Shown piece by piece: positions 45,817-56,000 of a stretch of 64,000 bases of DNA. The translations under genes and the position numbers were made by a program. Within the stretch, counting starts at the first letter, position 1. Every line of letters begins with the position of its first letter. The DNA is from Psychromonas sp. MB-3u-54 (GTDB taxonomy: Bacteria; Pseudomonadota; Gammaproteobacteria; Enterobacterales; Psychromonadaceae): contig NZ_PJBP01000178.1 of the NCBI RefSeq assembly GCF_002836415.1, positions 1-64,000 on the forward strand, given 5' to 3'. The notes beneath the pieces were generated by a model. That model saw nothing but the letters and a program-made list of their open reading frames with translations, ran no database searches and was not told where the DNA came from.

Positions 45817-46218
45817 TGACCAGCATTCATCATTGGGGTCACCCTGATCGTCAGAATGCAGGTTGTCCTGATTGATCACTAAGGTTGTACATTGAGACTT
45901 ATCATTCGCCTGCATTGTCCCTGCTTTAGCGACCGCTTTCATTACATAAGTAGATCTTCCTGCTGAGATGATAGTAAAAGTATAATAACTATGATTATCC
46001 GGTAGTCCGACGTCGCCTGCGACAGTTGAATATGTTGGATTTAAAATATGCAGACTGCTCTGTACTAACTGTGCTTTTTGCAATTCATTTATGGCATCAC
46101 TGCGATTTACGCTAAGCATATAAGATTTATAGTTGGGGTAAGCGATGCTTGCTAATATCCCGATAATCACTATTACAACTAAGAGTTCAATTAATGTAAA
46201 TCCTTGAGCCTTTTTCAT
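45814..46218 (-). CDS. Type IV pilin-like protein (PilE/minor pilin)
   Basis: 134 residues. MKKAQG-FTLIELLVVIVII is the class III prepilin signal, cut after Gly6 by PilD, with Glu5 of the mature helix present. The region NYKSYMLSVNRSDAINELQK is the alpha-1 tail, and two cysteines near the C-terminus (SQCTTL, DECWS) define the D-loop. It resembles PilE-type minor pilins of type IVa systems. No other pilus genes are nearby. The strong ribosome binding site GGAG precedes the ATG, and the start region is triplicated upstream. Confidence 0.88.
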   Translation of the reverse strand: MKKAQGFTLIELLVVIVIIGILASIAYPNYKSYMLSVNRSDAINELQKAQLVQSSLHILNPTYSTVAGDVGLPDNHSYYTFTIISAGRSTYVMKAVAKAGTMQANDKSQCTTLVINQDNLHSDDQGDPNDECWS

Positions 46219-46235
46219 AAAATCATCTCCTCTAT

Positions 46236-46268
46236 TTAATGCGATGTAACGCTCTGAATCTTTTTCAT
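46236..46268 (-). other. Mini-ORF in pilin leader, 10 codons (middle copy)
   Basis: Reads MKKIQSVTSH then TAA, with GAAGG ahead of the ATG. It arises from the duplicated pilin start and would be translated just before the pilin. Confidence 0.4.
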
Positions 46269-46285
46269 TAAAGTACCTTCTATAT

Positions 46286-46318
46286 TTAATACGATGTAAA
46301 TCCTTGAGTCTTTTTCAT
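46286..46318 (-). other. Mini-ORF in pilin leader, 10 codons (outer copy)
   Basis: Reads MKKTQGFTSY then TAA, with GGGAAG ahead of the ATG. The first eight residues almost match the pilin leader MKKAQGFT. Confidence 0.4.
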
Positions 46319-46552
46319 AAAATCACTTCCCGATATAATGTCATGTGCAGGTAAGTGTAGGATGCTATTAACAAAGCGACAGGAGGTCTTCAAGCTTAAT
46401 AGCTAATATGTGAAGTGTTACGATAGACCTTAAAACAGAAGTTAATATAGCAGTCGTGGATGCTCAAATTAAAAATGGGGAATCGCTGAGAATAATATTC
46501 TCAGCGGGTTTTCAATCGTCGCTATAAAAAACGGCGTTCGCGACAGGGAAAA

Positions 46553-47005
46553 TCAATGAAATAATTTTTTGATGATATTCATCGTTTCCTGTATTTTTTT
46601 AGAGTTCGTCGGGGTTGTGAAGATAGTATCATCGCCGGCGATGTTACCTAATATGCCCTCGGTTTTACCGATCGAATCTAATAAGCGAGCGATTAACTGA
46701 GCGGCACCGGGACTGGTACGGATAACAATGATACTGTCATTGCGATCTATATCTAATACAAGGTTTTTTAATGGGCTTGTAATTATAGGGATACTTAAGT
46801 CAGCCGGTAAACAATATAACATTTCTTGTTTTGCATTACGTGTGCGTACTGCGCCGGATTTGCTTAACATGCGGGAAACTTTTGACTGATTAATATTATT
46901 AAAACCAGCATTAACCAAGGCTTCTACTATCTCGCCTTGAGAGCTAAAATGTTCTTTTTCCAATAATGCTTTGAAAAATGTCATTAATTCTGTTGATTGC
47001 TTCAT
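46553..47005 (-). CDS. argR: Arginine repressor
   Basis: 150 residues. The N-terminal winged helix (about 5-75; [40 protein letters not shown]) binds ARG boxes, and the C-terminal domain (about 85-150) forms the arginine-binding hexamer with [14 protein letters not shown] and [13 protein letters not shown]. It represses arginine biosynthesis genes with arginine as co-repressor. It is divergent from a periplasmic amino-acid-binding protein gene and close to mdh, a classic argR neighbour. Gene is complete and typical in length. Confidence 0.95.
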   Translation of the reverse strand: MKQSTELMTFFKALLEKEHFSSQGEIVEALVNAGFNNINQSKVSRMLSKSGAVRTRNAKQEMLYCLPADLSIPIITSPLKNLVLDIDRNDSIIVIRTSPGAAQLIARLLDSIGKTEGILGNIAGDDTIFTTPTNSKKIQETMNIIKKLFH

Positions 47006-47083
47006 TATTTATTCTTTTTAGTGCTTCAAGGGCGCAATAATAATGAATATTAAGCATTTATCAACCCATTAATCTACAATTAA

Positions 47084-47101
47084 AATGCATAACTATTCAA
47101 T
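47084..47101. promoter_or_regulatory. Candidate ARG box
   Basis: AATGCATAACTATTCAAT matches the ARG-box consensus (T-G-A-A-T, four A/T, A-T-T-C-A) with two mismatches. It lies 78 bases upstream of argR and 115 bases upstream of the binding-protein gene, so it could serve autoregulation or both genes. A second adjoining box, usual for strong ArgR control, was not evident. Confidence 0.4.
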
Positions 47102-47215
47102 TTCAGACTTGTGTTTAAAATAGATAGTCATTAAATGTTAAGATTAGTGTAATATAGGTCATTCTCAATAAGTATTTTAAACGTCTACAACGTGAATTTT
47201 TTTTGTTATTAATGA

Positions 47216-47998
47216 ATGAATTGGATATTAAACATCATGCTTATTCCACGCATTTTTCTTTCAATATTTCTATTTTTTTCCGCCTTTTCTGTCCTATCTT
47301 CGACGGCAGTTCCTCACGATAATATAAAAGTTCGTTTTGCGACCGATGCAAATTATTACCCTTTTGAATACTTAGATGAACAGCAACAGATTCAGGGTTT
47401 TGACATTGATATGGTTAAAGCGATTTGTAAAGCTGTTAATTTAACCTGCAGTTTTCATCATCAACGTTTTGAGAGCCTGCTGCTGTCATTATCCTTCGCG
47501 CGTTTTGATGCGGTTATTTCCGCTTTAGATATTACCAGCGAACGTTTAAAAACAGTGGATTTTACTAATAGTTATTATGAGAATTCGCCCGTCTTTATCA
47601 GTAAAAAATCGGCTCAGGAAAGCTTCTCAACGGCAGGGAAATTTATAGGAGTGCGTTCTAACTCATCCAACCAGGAATATTTAATTAAATATGAAAAAGA
47701 GAATAGTTTTATCATCTCTTACGTCACCTATTCCGAAATTCTTTCGGATTTAAGTGCTGAAAAAATTGATGCGGCATTTGTCGATCAAGCGGTCGCATCG
47801 ACATTTTTAAAACAAAAAGATAATCGCACTCATTTTGACCTTCATAAGATTAATAATGCGCAGCAAAAATTATTTTCGCAAGGCTATGGTATCGCGATTC
47901 AAAAAGGAAATATCAAACTGCAAAAGCGGTTGAATTTGGGTCTTAAAATTATTACTGAAAATGGTACTTATCAAAAAATATATAAACGCTATTTTTAA
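47216..47998 (+). CDS. Family 3 periplasmic amino-acid-binding protein
   Basis: 260 residues. A signal peptide of about 30 residues (helix IPRIFLSIFLFFSAFSVLSS) precedes an ArtJ/HisJ-like two-lobe fold: VRFATDANYYPFEYLDEQQQ, GFDIDMVKAICKAVNLTC and DAVISALDITSERLKTVDFT are the family blocks. It should bind arginine or another cationic amino acid. No permease or ATPase gene is beside it, so it must use another importer or act as a sensor. The ATG at 47216 or that at 47240 may be the start. Its place beside argR suggests arginine as ligand. Confidence 0.82.
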   Translation: MNWILNIMLIPRIFLSIFLFFSAFSVLSSTAVPHDNIKVRFATDANYYPFEYLDEQQQIQGFDIDMVKAICKAVNLTCSFHHQRFESLLLSLSFARFDAVISALDITSERLKTVDFTNSYYENSPVFISKKSAQESFSTAGKFIGVRSNSSNQEYLIKYEKENSFIISYVTYSEILSDLSAEKIDAAFVDQAVASTFLKQKDNRTHFDLHKINNAQQKLFSQGYGIAIQKGNIKLQKRLNLGLKIITENGTYQKIYKRYF

Positions 47999-48247
47999 GC
48001 CCTGCGACCTTGCATCACAAATTAACCACCATTCAGAGTTATCTGCTGTTTCAGGTATTAAGCAACTCTTGCTGCTTTTCAAACTATTATTGTTTAAAAA
48101 TAGCGTGACCTCACTTAATCTTATTTTTTAATATGATTATTCATGTATCGCTCACAATTCATTAATATTTATTACATGCTTGCTCATTTTTCATTAAAAT
48201 GACCATTCACATTTATATCATTAATTAGATACATATTGGAGATCGTT

Positions 48248-49207
48248 ATGAAAATTGCTGTTCTTGGAGCCGCCGGTGGTATTGGGCAAGCACTTGCTTT
48301 ATTGTTAAAACTTGATTTACCTGCAAATTCAGTTTTATCACTTTATGATCTTGCTCCCGTTACACCCGGAGTTGCAAAAGATTTAAGCCATATTCCAACT
48401 AGCGTTAAAGTTGAAGGTTTTGCCGGTACGGATCCTACTGCAGCTATTGAAGGTGCGGATGTTATTTTGATTTCAGCTGGGGTTGCCCGCAAACCTGGTA
48501 TGGATCGCTCTGATTTATTTAATATTAATGCCGGTATTATCAAAAACTTAGTTGCTAAAGTTGCAGAAGTCGCACCTGAAGCTTGTATCGGAATTATTAC
48601 CAACCCTGTTAATACAACAGTCGCAATTGCCGCTGAAGTGTTAAAAGCTGCAGGTGTTTATAATAAAAACAAATTATTTGGTATTACAACCTTAGATGTT
48701 ATTCGCGCCGAAGAGTTTGTCGCTGAGTTAAAAGGTCTACCTTCAGAAGATGTTCGAGTCAATGTCATTGGTGGTCACAGCGGCACAACTATTCTACCAG
48801 TTTTATCACAGATTCAGGGCATTTCATTTACGGATCAGGAAGTGATCGACTTAACTTCTCGTATCCAAAATGCCGGTACAGAAGTGGTTGAAGCAAAAGC
48901 GGGTGGTGGTTCTGCAACGCTTTCAATGGCCTGTGCAGCTGCTCGCTTTGCTGTTCAGCTTGTAGATGCTTTGTCAGGAAAACAGGGTATTATTCAAAAT
49001 GCCTATGTGGATGGTGGCAATCCAGCTTCGCCTTTCTTTACTCAGCCACTGTTACTGGGTAAAAATGGCATTGATAAGGTATTACCTTATGGTGAATTGA
49101 GTTCTTTCGAAGAGAGCAAAAAACAAGAAATGTTATCTGTATTACATGCAGATATTGAAATGGGTATTGATTTTGTTAGCAAAACGCTGGTAACCGAAGC
49201 GAGCTAA
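48248..49207 (+). CDS. mdh: NAD-dependent malate dehydrogenase
   Basis: 319 residues. [20 protein letters not shown] is the NAD motif; Arg in [26 protein letters not shown] and the catalytic His in [12 protein letters not shown] complete the active site. It interconverts malate and oxaloacetate in the TCA and glyoxylate cycles, linking it to glcB and aceA here. The ATG at 48248 follows GGAG by six bases; a start four codons earlier is unsupported. Length and sequence match enteric Mdh. A terminator follows. Confidence 0.96.
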   Translation: MKIAVLGAAGGIGQALALLLKLDLPANSVLSLYDLAPVTPGVAKDLSHIPTSVKVEGFAGTDPTAAIEGADVILISAGVARKPGMDRSDLFNINAGIIKNLVAKVAEVAPEACIGIITNPVNTTVAIAAEVLKAAGVYNKNKLFGITTLDVIRAEEFVAELKGLPSEDVRVNVIGGHSGTTILPVLSQIQGISFTDQEVIDLTSRIQNAGTEVVEAKAGGGSATLSMACAAARFAVQLVDALSGKQGIIQNAYVDGGNPASPFFTQPLLLGKNGIDKVLPYGELSSFEESKKQEMLSVLHADIEMGIDFVSKTLVTEAS

Positions 49208-49236
49208 GTAATATCTAAGTCGTCTATTTTGATCTA

Positions 49237-49269
49237 ATGCTATCGCTCCAAAGTCGATGGCATTTTTTT
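49237..49269 (+). terminator. Terminator after mdh
   Basis: AATGCTATCG and CGATGGCATT pair over ten positions with one G-T wobble and are followed by T7, 30 bases after the mdh stop. Confidence 0.8.
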
Positions 49270-49466
49270 ACCGCAATTTATTTATCCTCAGCTTATTCCC
49301 TATAATTAGGGGGCTTTCCTGCCGATCACCGCCGCAAGCCAAGCCGTCTCTGCTTAACCATTATTATATTTTGAAATAACAAATCCTATTTTAGTGTTTT
49401 ATCTGTATCAATTAATTCTCTATAGTGTAGATATCGATCGAAAAATTACATTAATAGAGTGCGACT

Positions 49467-50885
49467 ATGGATTACCTACCAATTTTTACCAAACTTGAAA
49501 AGCGCCCCTGCCTTGTTGTTGGCGGAGGAAGCATTGCTTGTCGAAAAGTGCACTTATTACTGAAAGCGGGAGCCGATGTGACTGTCTGTGCACTGGAATT
49601 TCATCCCACTTTATTAAAACAAGCTGCTAATAAAGAGTTGAAAATAATTGAGCAGGCATTTGCTGAAGCGCTTCTGGAAAATAAATGGTTGGTCATTGCT
49701 GCCACCAATAATAAGCAGGTTAATGAGTATATAGCGACGGCCGCACACGCAAAACAACTATTAGTTAATGTGGTTGGTCAAGCTGATATTTCGAGCTTTA
49801 TTCTGCCCTCAATTGTAGATCGCTCACCGATAGTTGTGGCTATTTCAAGTGGCGGCAAAGCCCCCGTTCTGGCACGTTTAATTCGTGAACGTTTAGAAAC
49901 GTTATTACCTATGCATTTAGGTCGATTAGCGGCTATTTCTGCACAATTTCGTCACCGTGTTAAAGAGGTTATTAAAATTGCCCCCTTGCGCAGACGCTAT
50001 TGGGAAAAACTCTTTGGTAATGGGTTGCTTGCCAACCTATTACAAAAAGGGCAAACAGAGAGCGCTATTGCTTTAATGGAGACCAGTCTAACGGAAGATA
50101 TTACTCAGGGTGATGTGGCTTTAGTGGGGGCCGGGCCTGGCGACCCCTCTCTTTTAACCTTAAAAGCATTACAATTGATGCAGCAGGCGGATGTCGTTTT
50201 ATATGATCGTTTGGTTTCTTCAGACATTTTGGACTTAATACGTCGTGATGCAGATTTAATTTCGGTGGGTAAAGCTGCCGGTAATCATGAAGTAGAGCAG
50301 TCTCGAACTAATCAGATGTTGGTGGAATTTGCTCGGGAGGGTAAAAAAGTAGTGCGCCTTAAAGGGGGAGATTCATTTATTTTTGGGCGGGGAGGTGAAG
50401 AGCTTGAAGAGTTGGTTGAAGCTGGCATTGCTTTTCAGGTTGTTCCCGGTATTACCGCAGCTTCGGGTTGCAGTGCTTATGCGGGTATTCCCTTAACCCA
50501 CCGCGATTTTGCGCAGTCAGTGACCTTTGTGACCGGACACCGCAAAACCGACGGTGAGGAGCTTAATTGGCAGGCATTAGCAGCGCCTAACCAAACTTTG
50601 GTTGTTTATATGGGTTTGCTGCAGTCACAGGAAATTAAAACTCAATTGATTAACCACGGACGAGCTCCTGAAACAGCCGTTGCATTAGTTAATAAGGGAA
50701 CGACTTCGGATCAGCATGTGGTGATTGGTCAATTATCTGAATTGGAACAACTCGGTGGTGGTTTGCAAGGTCCAACCCTTATGATCATTGGCGAGGTCGT
50801 CAATTTGGCCGATAAGCTTGCATGGTATCACCCTGATAATAATCAGCCGCTTTCACGGGATCCCTTTTTAGTCAACTTGGCCTAA
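49467..50885 (+). CDS. cysG: Siroheme synthase (trifunctional)
   Basis: 472 residues. The N-terminal part (about 1-210) is the precorrin-2 dehydrogenase/ferrochelatase, with NAD motif CLVVGGGSIACRKVHLLLKA. The C-terminal part (about 215-460) is the uroporphyrinogen III methyltransferase: ALVGAGPGDPSLLTLKALQL, VVRLKGGDSFIFGRGGEE and PGITAASGCSAYAGIPLTHR. It makes siroheme for sulfite and nitrite reductases from uroporphyrinogen III. No sulfite or nitrite reductase gene is adjacent. Length matches E. coli CysG. Ribosome binding site is weak. Confidence 0.95.
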   Translation: MDYLPIFTKLEKRPCLVVGGGSIACRKVHLLLKAGADVTVCALEFHPTLLKQAANKELKIIEQAFAEALLENKWLVIAATNNKQVNEYIATAAHAKQLLVNVVGQADISSFILPSIVDRSPIVVAISSGGKAPVLARLIRERLETLLPMHLGRLAAISAQFRHRVKEVIKIAPLRRRYWEKLFGNGLLANLLQKGQTESAIALMETSLTEDITQGDVALVGAGPGDPSLLTLKALQLMQQADVVLYDRLVSSDILDLIRRDADLISVGKAAGNHEVEQSRTNQMLVEFAREGKKVVRLKGGDSFIFGRGGEELEELVEAGIAFQVVPGITAASGCSAYAGIPLTHRDFAQSVTFVTGHRKTDGEELNWQALAAPNQTLVVYMGLLQSQEIKTQLINHGRAPETAVALVNKGTTSDQHVVIGQLSELEQLGGGLQGPTLMIIGEVVNLADKLAWYHPDNNQPLSRDPFLVNLA

Positions 50886-51086
50886 CATTAACGTTTATCT
50901 GTACTATCCGCTGAGTCTTAACATTTATACTAAGCTATGCTCAAACGACGGAAGATCAATAACTCTGCATCTTCAGGTAGTTTGGGCATTTATCATTTAA
51001 AAAAGAGTTAATAGTATAAATTAGAGATGGGTTGCGGTTTAATTATGGGCTGATTTAAGTTTCGTAGATCCCTGTAAAAGAGAATC

Positions 51087-52361
51087 TTAACCTGACTTTT
51101 TGTCAGCTAATGCCGCCAGCATATCTTTCGTTACAAGGGTAATTCCTTTTTCTGTCACACGAAAACCATTGGCTATATCTTGTTCTCTATCATAACCAAT
51201 ACATAAACCGGCCGGGATAAAACACTTAGTATCGACAATAACCCGGCGTAATTGACAGTGCTCACCGACATCACTTTCACGCATTAATACGGAGTGCTCA
51301 ATGAGACTGTAGGAGTGCGCATGAACACTTGAGTATAATAATGACTTACGAATTTTTGCGCCGGAAATTATACAGCCGCTGGCAACCGTTGAATCAAGTG
51401 CAGTGCCTCGTCGTAGTTCATTATCAAAAACAAATTTAGCGGGTGGTAGTTGTTCCTGATAGGTATAAATCGGGCTGGATTTATCATATAAATCCAATTG
51501 AGGAGTCGGCTCCACAAGTTCCATATTTGCTTCCCAAAACGAATCTAATGTACCAACATCTCGCCAGTAAGGCTGAAGGTCAGTATTTGGATCTTTGAAA
51601 GAAAAAGCAAAAACATCACACTCATGAATAATTGACGGGATAAGATCATGGCCAAAATCATGGCAGGAATTTTCATTCTTATGGTCTTTTTTTAGTTGTT
51701 CGAATAAAAATTTAGTATTAAAAACATAATTACCCATTGAAGCTAAGCATCGACCTGGTTTACCCGGTATTTCGTTAGGAACAGCCGGTTTTTCATTAAA
51801 TGCGATAACCCTATTATCCGCATTTATCGTCATAACACCAAAATTACCTGCCGCCTCTTCGACGGATGTTTCAATACAGCAGACAGTCATCTCCGCTTTA
51901 CTTTTAACATGTTGAGCTAATAGGGTGCGATAATCCATGCGATAGACATGATCGCCCGATAAAATTAAAATATGTTCAGGTTGTTGACTGCGAATAATAT
52001 CCACGTTTTGGTATACCGCATCGGCTGTACCTTGATACCAATTATCATTATGGCGTTGCGATGCGGGTAATATCTCCACAAACTCGGATGTTCTGCTTTT
52101 AAAGTGCCCCCAGCCGCGGTTAATATGACGGATCAGGGAGTGCGACTTATATTGAGTTGCAACACCGACACGGCTAATCCCCGAGTTGAGGCAGTTTGAT
52201 AATGGAAAATCAATAATTCGAAAGTGACCACCAAAATAAACGGCAGGTTTAGCACGCCAATTGGTTAACTCAAACAGTCGACTGCCACGACCGCCCGCTA
52301 AAATAACCGCGTAAGTATTCTGAGCAAGATGACTAAGACCATTGTGATTGTTGTGCTGCAT
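51087..52361 (-). CDS. glgC: Glucose-1-phosphate adenylyltransferase
   Basis: 424 residues. [20 protein letters not shown] is the nucleotide-binding start, [20 protein letters not shown] includes the catalytic/activator residues, and [12 protein letters not shown] and [16 protein letters not shown] follow. The C-terminal part is a left-handed beta-helix regulatory domain. It makes ADP-glucose for glycogen. No other glg genes flank it, which differs from enteric operons. The upstream region is a threefold tandem repeat, so its control may be unusual. Confidence 0.95.
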   Translation of the reverse strand: MQHNNHNGLSHLAQNTYAVILAGGRGSRLFELTNWRAKPAVYFGGHFRIIDFPLSNCLNSGISRVGVATQYKSHSLIRHINRGWGHFKSRTSEFVEILPASQRHNDNWYQGTADAVYQNVDIIRSQQPEHILILSGDHVYRMDYRTLLAQHVKSKAEMTVCCIETSVEEAAGNFGVMTINADNRVIAFNEKPAVPNEIPGKPGRCLASMGNYVFNTKFLFEQLKKDHKNENSCHDFGHDLIPSIIHECDVFAFSFKDPNTDLQPYWRDVGTLDSFWEANMELVEPTPQLDLYDKSSPIYTYQEQLPPAKFVFDNELRRGTALDSTVASGCIISGAKIRKSLLYSSVHAHSYSLIEHSVLMRESDVGEHCQLRRVIVDTKCFIPAGLCIGYDREQDIANGFRVTEKGITLVTKDMLAALADKKSG

Positions 52362-52364
52362 TCC

Positions 52365-52735
52365 TAACCCCTTCTACTTCGTATGTAAAATAAACAGAGA
52401 ACCATTAATAGAGAGTACTGATAGTGTGATCACGCTTTAATGAGTACTTTTTTAAAGAGTCCTGTTAAGAATAGTCGCGGCTCAGAATTTTCTAACCCCA
52501 TCTACCTTGTATGTCAAATAATTGAGAACCATTAATAGATAGTACTCATAGTTAGATCTCGCTTTAATAAATACTTTCTTAAAGAGTGCTATTAAGAATA
52601 GTAGCGGGTCAGAATTTGCTAACCCCATCTAGCTTGTATGTAAAATAAATAGAGAATATTTTTTATGATGCGATTACGCTTTAATGAGTACTTTCTTAAA
52701 AGGTGCTATTAAGAATAGTCGCGGCACAGAATTAT
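52365..52735. repeat. ~127 bp tandem repeat x3 upstream of glgC
   Basis: Copies start with TAACCCC at 52365, 52493 and 52620, giving periods of 128 and 127 bases; the last copy is about 116 bases. Shared blocks are GTATGT-AAATAA, CGCTTTAAT-A-TACTTT, TTAAGAATAGT-GCGG and CAGAATT. The nearest copy abuts the glgC start codon (52361), so the triplicated segment holds its leader and probably its promoter. Copy 3 has an internal deletion near 52660. Confidence 0.88.
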
Positions 52736-53017
52736 TGACAGGATCGAGATGAATTAAAAAGCGCCCATGGCCATTTTACTGCAGCTTGCCATGATGTTCT
52801 GGTTTCGATAATTTGCGGGGCGGTGCTCTGCTTTAGCCGGATAGAAGATGCGGGACATTAATGGATTTGATTAAAAAACAATAAAATGGCAGTGCCTATT
52901 TTTAAAATAGAAAATGGAGGTAACTGCTTGCTGTTGAAATAGAAGTTGGAAAATTTATCTGGAGTCTTTGACAGATCATCTGAAAATTCTGCGTTATTAA
53001 ACTTCGGAAGGTAATGA

Positions 53018-53052
53018 AAAAACGTGGTTTTTAGCTAAAAAAACCACGTTTG
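53018..53052 (-). terminator. Terminator after putA
   Basis: AAACGTGGTTTTT and AAAAACCACGTTT form a long AT-rich stem around a short loop, 18 bases beyond the putA stop on the minus strand. It may be bidirectional. Confidence 0.82.
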
Positions 53053-53069
53053 TTGTCACAAAAAAATAA

Positions 53070-56000
53070 TTAGTCTTCTTCTTCAACCAAAGTCATCAGA
53101 GAGGTATTACCACCTGAGGCGGTGATATCTATACTGATGCTTTTTTCAGTGAGTAAGCGTTGAATCAAGTGATCAGTGTATTCCGAGGTGATTACCGGCA
53201 GTATTGCACCTTCACGTTCGGCCAATTTACGCACCATAAAGGTACGACGTGGACTGTGACTGTCGATTACCACACCCGCCAACTTATCCTGCTCTAGTAA
53301 GGCTTCTAAATGACATAATTTAGCTACTTGAAGCACTCCTTTAGGAGCACCCGTCGCGTTAAATTTATCTCTGAATGCCAATGCTTCCTCATAAAACAAG
53401 TCAGAAACCACCGAAATAACAGTATTACCGGTGGCTAATGCAGTCACTATCGCTAACGTCCAATATTCGAAGGTTACATTCTTATCCGCAAAACACACTA
53501 GAATACCGCGAGGCTCTAAGTACAATACGTTAGATTCACCGGTAGGCCCAGGCAGTGCCTTTGGTCTTCTCATCTTTTTTTCAATGCTTATCAGCTGTGA
53601 TCTTGCTGCCGCGAGTGTTGAATTAAAATCATCTGCTAATTCTTCAACAATGGTCACCTTCGCAATTTGGGCAAGAAGCTGACGCACTGCAGAAATACGA
53701 TCATTTAAATTGGTTACCCGCCATTCAGGCTCTACTTTGATAGCATTCTTCATGAACGCAAGCGTTTCCAGATTTGATACCTTATTACTGATCAGCGCTT
53801 TGTCGTCACCCAACACACTATCATCCTGCAGTGGTGCTGGTGTTGCCTTTTCATTCATAAAGCGAGACAGATAATTAGGCCCGCCTGCTTTTGGACCTGT
53901 ACCGGATAAACCTGTTCCGCCAAAGGGTTGTACTCCAACCACCGCACCTATCATATTACGATTGATATAGACATTACCTGCGCGTGACAACTTAGCAAGT
54001 TCAATGGCCCGTTCTTCAATGCGAGTATGAATACCCATGGTTAATCCAAATCCAGTGGCATTGATTTTTTCGATAGTATTTGCAAGTTGGTCGCCCTTAA
54101 ACCGGACGATATGCACGCAAGGACCAAAAACTTCGCGTTCTAATACCGAGATATCTGCTATCTGGTAAAGACGCGGGGCAAAAAATGTGCCGTTGTTTTC
54201 CGGTACTGGACATTCGTAAAGTAGGTCGGCCTTATGCTCCATATCTTTAACATGCGCTTCTAGGCTAGTTAATGCTTTGCTGTCAATCACCGGTCCAACG
54301 TCCGTTGATAGTTGAGCAGGGTCACCAATATGAAGTTCTTTTAGCGCACCAATCAACATCTTGGTCATACCGTCGGCAATTTCTTCCTGTAAAAATAAAA
54401 CGCGCAGGGCTGAACAGCGTTGTCCTGCACTTTGGAAGCCCGATGAAATGACATCATCAACGACTTGCTCAGGCAGGGCAGTTGAGTCGACGACCATACA
54501 GTTCTGGCCGCCTGTTTCTGCGATCAGCGGTATTTGATCTCCGGCTCGGTTTGCCAGAATACGGGAAATAAGTGTGCCGGTGGTGGTTGAGCCGGTAAAT
54601 ACTACCGCCTTAATCCGCTCATCTTCAAGCAGCGCTTCACCCACCGCAGGACCTCTAGCAATAACGGCTGTCACTGTGCCCTCGGGCATGCCCACGGACT
54701 CCATTAATTGGATAGCGCGTAAAGCTATCAAGCTGGTTTGTTCAGCGGGTTTAGCTATTACTGTATTACCCGTTACAATTGCCGCAGCAACCTGACCCAT
54801 AAAGATCGCCAGCGGAAAGTTCCATGGGCTGATACATAAAACCACACCACGCGGTTCTAGTCGGTTATCTTCAGCAAGTTCTTCGGCTCGAGCTGCGTAA
54901 TAACGACAAAAATCAACTGCCTCACGTACTTCATCAATACCGTCTTGCGCAATTTTGCCTGCTTCTTTAATACAAATCGCAATGAGTTCGTCCATGTGAC
55001 GTTCTAAAATATCAGCGGTTCGTCTGAGTAAATTAGCTCTCTCCTCAATGGGAGTTTCTGACCAAGTCTCAAAACTGTCGTGGGCTTTGGCAAGTTTCGC
55101 GACCATTTGCTCACGGCTGTCATGGCGATGAAAGCCAATGATTTCATTATGGTCAGCCGGATTTTTTACCGCAAAACAATCATCAGGCACTTGCTCTGCT
55201 GTGATTAAGTGATCATTGAACCAACGATCGAGCGATTCTCTTAATGGCGTAATCTGATTAATATCATTAAGGTCAAGCCCTTTGGAGTTATCTCTCTCCT
55301 GACCAAATAACTTGATCGGTTTAAGAATCTGCTCATTGTAAGTGACTTTAAGTCGCTGGGTTTTTTCGACAGGATCTTCAAGCAAAGATTCAACCGGACG
55401 ACTTTCATCAACGATAGCATTAACAAAAGAAGAATTAGCCCCATTTTCCAGCAGACGACGTACCAGATAAGCGAGCAGATCTTCATGCTGACCAACGGGT
55501 GCGTAAATTCGACATTGAATATTATCAGTGGTTACAATTTGATCATACAAACTGTCACCCATGCCATGTAGACATTGGAATTCAAAGCCTTCTTTATCAT
55601 CACCGGCAAGCTCAATAATGACCGATGCGGTATAAGCATTGTGCGTTGCAAATTGAGGATAAATAGTATCGCGATAGTCCAACAGGCGATTAGCACAGGC
55701 ATGATAAGACACATCCGTGGAAGACTTACGGGTAAAGACCGGATAATGTTCAAGCCCGTCTTTTTGTGCATTTTTTATTTCAGTATCCCAATAAGCGCCT
55801 TTGACCAGTCGGACCATCAGCTTGCGACCCACTTTCTCGGTTAGCTCGCGCAACCAGTCGATCACAAAAATAGCCCGTTTCTGATAAGCCTGAACCGCCA
55901 AACCGAAACCATCCCAGTCATTTAATTCAGGGTCGCTAAAGACTATTTCAATAATATCAAGGGAGATGTCCAGACGCTCAGACTCTTCAGCATCGACCGT

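Larger units (their letters stand above)
46186..46335. repeat. 50 bp tandem repeat x3 covering the pilin start
   Basis: Three copies of a unit containing a ribosome binding site, TTTTATGAAAAAG-type start and following codons. The ATG codons lie at 46218 (the real pilin), 46268 and 46318, exactly 50 bases apart on the minus strand. Copy spacing is exact although the bases have diverged by about 15-25 percent. Confidence 0.85.
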
